In this document: positions 60,021 to 64,000 of the stretch, piece by piece
How positions within the stretch are numbered: the stretch's first letter is position 1
How the letters are laid out: each line of letters opens with the position of its first letter
Assembly: GCA_037013495.1 (NCBI GenBank)
Contig: CM072802.1
Location: 44,740,501 to 44,804,500 of the forward strand
DNA: 64,000 nt
Direction of reading: 5' to 3'
DNA from: Hippophae tibetana
Lineage: Eukaryota; Streptophyta; Magnoliopsida; Rosales; Elaeagnaceae
Notes under the pieces: model-generated
The model's input: only the letters and a program-made list of their open reading frames with translations
Told to the model about the DNA's origin: nothing
Database searches by the model: none
Made by a program: the position numbers and the translations under genes

Positions 60021-62640
60021 CACCAGAAAACAACTCAACTTGTTTTATCATTTGAAAGTAAGGAGTCAAAGTTTATTATAAAAATCAATTGAAAATCACA
60101 ATTCATAGACCACATCAAAAATATATCAATATTGATTTTCCCAATTTCTTGAATTTACTTCAATTCTAAACCTTAAAAGTCATACTCTCAATATTATACT
60201 TATCCTATGGGTTCAAACACTTATTCCAAGTTATAAGCAAATATATTTATTGTAAAAAAATGAACTAATTGGTTCACATAAGCTTAAAAAAGAAATGCTC
60301 AAAATAGTACGTAATATTTGATCTCATGGAAGCCATTTCTCACAACTTTAGGGATTTTTCGGTCATAGTATTTAGTTTATACTTTTTTTCTTATTTATAT
60401 TTCTCTTTTCGGTTAATTTTGGATTTTTTTGTGTATTAGTTTTAGGGAACCCAAGATATATTTTTTTTTTGTGAAAGTCATGCATTAAAGGAAAAAAAAA
60501 GGCATGCACTTTCAATTTCTACTTAAGTCATTAAATTTAAGCAATAAAAATAAATAAGAGTGTTTAAAATGGTAGAAAAATAGTATCACTCAATATGAAA
60601 AGATAAAGGTTCCAAATATTCCCACAAGGTAGTCTCCAATATTTGATTTCGAAACTCTAATTTCAAGTTTATCTCAATTTTAACATTTTATCATGTGACA
60701 CAAACTATGACAAAAATAAACTTATTATCATATTATTCAATGGTATGTTCAAAATATTAATCTAATAGTGCAAAGATTCAATCATTTACATGGAATCAAC
60801 TAAAAGACATGATAATTTTGAAATAAAAAATTTTTAAAATGAACCTAAAATCCATAAACATTTAAATAAACTAAATAAATGTAAACATATGTTGAAAAAA
60901 ATTAAAATTGTGTAAAATTATTGTAGCTTTTCATCTACCCACAATATGGAATCTACAATACCCTCAATGTGATAAATGCAAATTATAGATAAAGAGTAAA
61001 GAAGACAAAAGTTACCAATTTGTTGTATGTGATCAAGTATTAATGTGAAAATTTAGGTCCATCCATCATTTCAAATATTTTAATTCACACAAATAGAACA
61101 TTGTGTACTTTTTACACATCCTAACAAACAATTATAATTTTTAATAGTTTTAAATAACATGATTCGTATAACAGAAAATAAAACAAGACAAATTGAAAAC
61201 ATAAAACAAAATAAAATCAAAAACAAAAAATGAAATTAAAATTAATAAAATAATATCACCTATAGTGATGAATTGCCTCTGATCCAACACTACTTTAATT
61301 TCTTAGCAAGTTACTTCTTATGGGATTTCAATTTGTAGAATTTAATTCACTTATGCCTCCCCGATCATCGAGTTTGTGTCAGTATGTGCTTAAACATGTA
61401 TAGTCAGTCCTTACACCCTAACTATCATCGATATAATCCTATTATGGACATTAACAATTGTTTTGGTAGAGGCCAAGAATGACCTACTAAGAAGTAAAAT
61501 GTGCTATTTGTCCATTTTCAGGGTTTCTTGCACATTTGCAATAACAAAATCTATAAGTATTCTTAGATTGTATACGAGTATAGTTAAATCATTTACAATA
61601 CCCTTTAGATATATTAAAAATTCATCGGCTAATTTTAAGGACATAGTTATGAGTTTTAGTTCACCGATTCATCGATGTAAGTATAAAGAATATGACATGA
61701 AATTGACGCTTACAACTAGATCTAACATAGCAGTTACTTTCTATTTATCACAATGGTGATGTAAACATTGAAACTTGATTTCAAAATCTTTAGAGATAGT
61801 TTCAAAAAAAATTATTTTTAAAAAAAATACTAAGTCAAAAAATTAATACTAATTAAAATAAAATAACTAAAAATAAATAAAAATAAAATAAAGAAAGAAA
61901 GAAAATAAAAAGAAATAAAAATAAGCAAGGATGAAAATAACTAAAAAAAACAGAAAAACAACTGACTATATTATAGAAATAAAAAGAAATAAAACATAAA
62001 AGGAAAAGTAAAAAATAATATTAAAAATCCAAAATAAATATAATATACAATATATATAATACATATAATTTAGCATATAATAATACAAGTTAAATAAATA
62101 ATTATAAAAAGTTGATAAAGTATATAATACACTTAACAATTACACCTAACAAATAAATAATAAAAATAAATAAACAGATATAAACAAATTAGTAAAATAA
62201 AAGAGAATAAATTATAAAAAAAAATAAAACATTTATTACATAAAAATACTACCTAGAATTAGTTGACAAAAGAAATAAAAATAAAAGTAAAATAAAAAGA
62301 ATTAAGTTAGTAAATAAAACTAAATAAAGGAAAAAAAATTAAATTAAGTTAAAATAAAATAAAATTAAAATTAGTATACAAAAATACTAAAAAAGGAAAT
62401 ACTAAATGAGAATTAATGTTAATTAATTAATTAATATCTAAATGAATTAAATTCAAATTTTAAATTTTTTTAGATATCTTTTTATTTATATTTTTTAAAA
62501 AATATTTTAGTTAGATAATGAATACCATTTTTTTAGATTTGTTTTGAAAATATCTTAGTTAATTAATAAATTATATATTTTATTTTTTATTTTTATTTAA
62601 AAGTCAACTAGTCCATGAAACATAATTTTTTTTATTTTTA
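60021..62640 (-). other. Athila/Tat-like non-coding DNA, minus orientation
   Basis: 60540-60830 aligns with 51450-51800, and 61255-61340 resembles the 51905-51945 tail motif region. From 61800 to 62640 the DNA is A-rich leader with no open frame. Gag and pol that should separate these parts are absent, so a large internal deletion is likely. The open frame at 61463-61759 is unrecognised and probably chance. Confidence 0.45.
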
Positions 62641-62649
62641 GCATTTTAA

Positions 62650-62826
62650 ATAAAAAATCAAGATTATTTACAATATACTTTTTTAAAGATTTTTGATAAT
62701 AAAAAATTAAAAATGATATTCATTCGTGACAATGGTGCTAAAATATTTACAAGATACGTTTTTTAAATATTTTTGATAATAAAAATTTAAAAAAGATGTT
62801 CATTCGTGACAACGGTGCTAAAAGAT
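62650..62826 (-). repeat. Tandemly duplicated primer-site region
   Basis: An 80-bp unit with GATAATAAAAA, ATTCATTCGTGACAA and GGTGCTAAAA is present twice. The complements of 62808-62820 and 62728-62740 read TAGCACCGTTGTC and TAGCACCATTGTC, decayed forms of the Athila/Tat tRNA-Asp type primer site. Only the right copy adjoins the LTR. Confidence 0.75.
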
Positions 62827-64000
62827 TGATGCACAAAAATTTGATAATCAAATTTTGTAAAATTTATAATAGTTCACATGTACAGGAATCATTTTGTAAA
62901 AAGCGATAAATATACTTACAAGATCAGTCTAAAGAGAAATTATATGTTTTTTAAATAATTCACCAAAAATCTTAAAATGAAAAATAAACCTAACCACTCT
63001 GTCACAATTTTTTTGGTTTTGAAAAATATAACCTATTGACCTAACATTAGAGATATTGTCAATTCAACAAATATTAGGAATATAAATATTTAATGGGATA
63101 TATTAGTTAGTTATTTATACCTGCTCAAAATTGATTAGGTTATTAAAGATATAAATTAAGATTATTATTTTTTCCATTTTTGTATGAAAAATTATTTTAA
63201 CGAGAATCAATTTTGTTATTTATCAAAATCAATTAAATTCTTTTTCTAGGGATCAATAAACTGATTAAGATTAAATTATGCTCTATTCCAAAAAAATGAA
63301 CAAACCATCTAAATTGATGCTTTTGGCGAGACAATCAATTTAAACTTATATTCAAGGTGTCAAACTTGGATTTAAGATTGATTTATCTAAAACCTAACTT
63401 TCAAATTTTAAATCTATTATGAAAAATATAATCTCAATATACTTTTGAATAATAAATCTTATAAAAATATTTGAAATATAATATAATTCTAAATTGGATT
63501 CTAAATCTAATTTTTATATTTTAAATATGTTACGAAATATATGAATTTTGAAGAAATAACGAATAAAATTAATTTATTTTATAACAAATTTATCGTAAAT
63601 TAATATTTTACAAGTATAACAAAACAACTAATATCCCATTGTATTATTCATCCAGACAAACTTAGACTTAATAAATTATCAGTAAATTAAATATTGTATT
63701 AAAACAATACATAAAAATAATTCTAAAATTAAAAGAATACAATTAAAATTAATACATAAATTGTATCTTTCAATGTATAGACCTTTATTATTGATCTATA
63801 TTTGAAAAATTTCCAAACAGATCTGCCTAAACTCCTTATTGATTCGAAAAACTGCTACATAAACTAAAACCTTGTTCAACTTTCAAAATTAAGAGAACTT
63901 TGAAAAAAATAAAGAAAACTAAGAATGTTAGAGAGAAGCAGCATACATTATTCCACTACCTCATACGGGTTAATTTTGGACTTGCTTAAACTATCATATG
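62827..64000 (-). repeat. 5' LTR D of an Athila/Tat-like element, runs off the window
   Basis: It starts at TGATGCACAAAAATTTG, which is the LTR end on the minus strand, directly beside a primer site. The block order matches solo LTRs B and C: CACATGTACAGGAATCAT, GATAAATATACTTACAAGATC, CTAACCACTCTGTCACAATTT, then the CATCTAAATTGATGC...GGCGAG block. This links the solo LTR family to the Athila/Tat-type primer site. The far end lies beyond 64000. Confidence 0.75.

Overview
This window is nuclear DNA of a flowering plant, most likely a eudicot. It is strongly AT-rich, its few real protein signals are plant families, and nearly all of it is nested, decayed transposable elements. One host gene is partly visible: the 5' half of a nodulin-26-like intrinsic protein (NIP, an aquaporin) on the minus strand at 1563-2386, with three clean phase-0 exons. 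A same-strand Ty1/copia element occupies 1-1411 and appears to sit in the intron after exon 3. The remaining exons would lie outside the window.

From left to right: copia 1 (1-1411, cut by the window edge); the NIP exons; AT-rich spacer; copia 2 (4553-9626, 5-bp target duplication GTAGA); copia 3 (9881-15206), which carries a 369-bp hAT-type MITE (13793-14161, 8-bp duplication ATATGCAT); spacer with a primer-site relic; a gutted chromovirus-like Ty3/gypsy element (17504 to about 22604) whose 3' LTR holds a 1.7-kb LTR-like insert; a solo LTR (23388-25259); an LTR scrap and a long foldback (26481-26715); and a large CACTA element on the minus strand (26943-36713). That CACTA encodes TNP2 transposase, a DUF4216-like region, an En/Spm-type second protein and a Ulp1-like protease, and it is split by a second solo LTR (30085-32179, duplication TCAAT).

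Beyond it lie a 92-bp tandem repeat, two unrecognised minus-strand coding stretches, an Athila-like LTR region, and another solo LTR (40444-41989, duplication CATAC). Next is a SIRE/Maximus-like copia element (42321-51337) with long LTRs and a coiled-coil gag but no pol. A 3.7-kb non-autonomous CACTA (46574-50292, duplication GGT) sits in its 5' LTR and carries a 120-codon piece of a PIN6-like auxin efflux carrier gene. From 51338 to the end are Athila/Tat-type Ty3/gypsy fragments in both orientations, ending in a 5' LTR that leaves the window.

No element here looks able to move by itself. Reading frames are broken mainly by stops that fit C-to-T or G-to-A changes, by frameshifts (several at A-runs), and by large internal deletions. 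Exact target duplications nevertheless allow the order of several insertions to be read. No rRNA, tRNA, CRISPR array or intact single-copy gene was seen.
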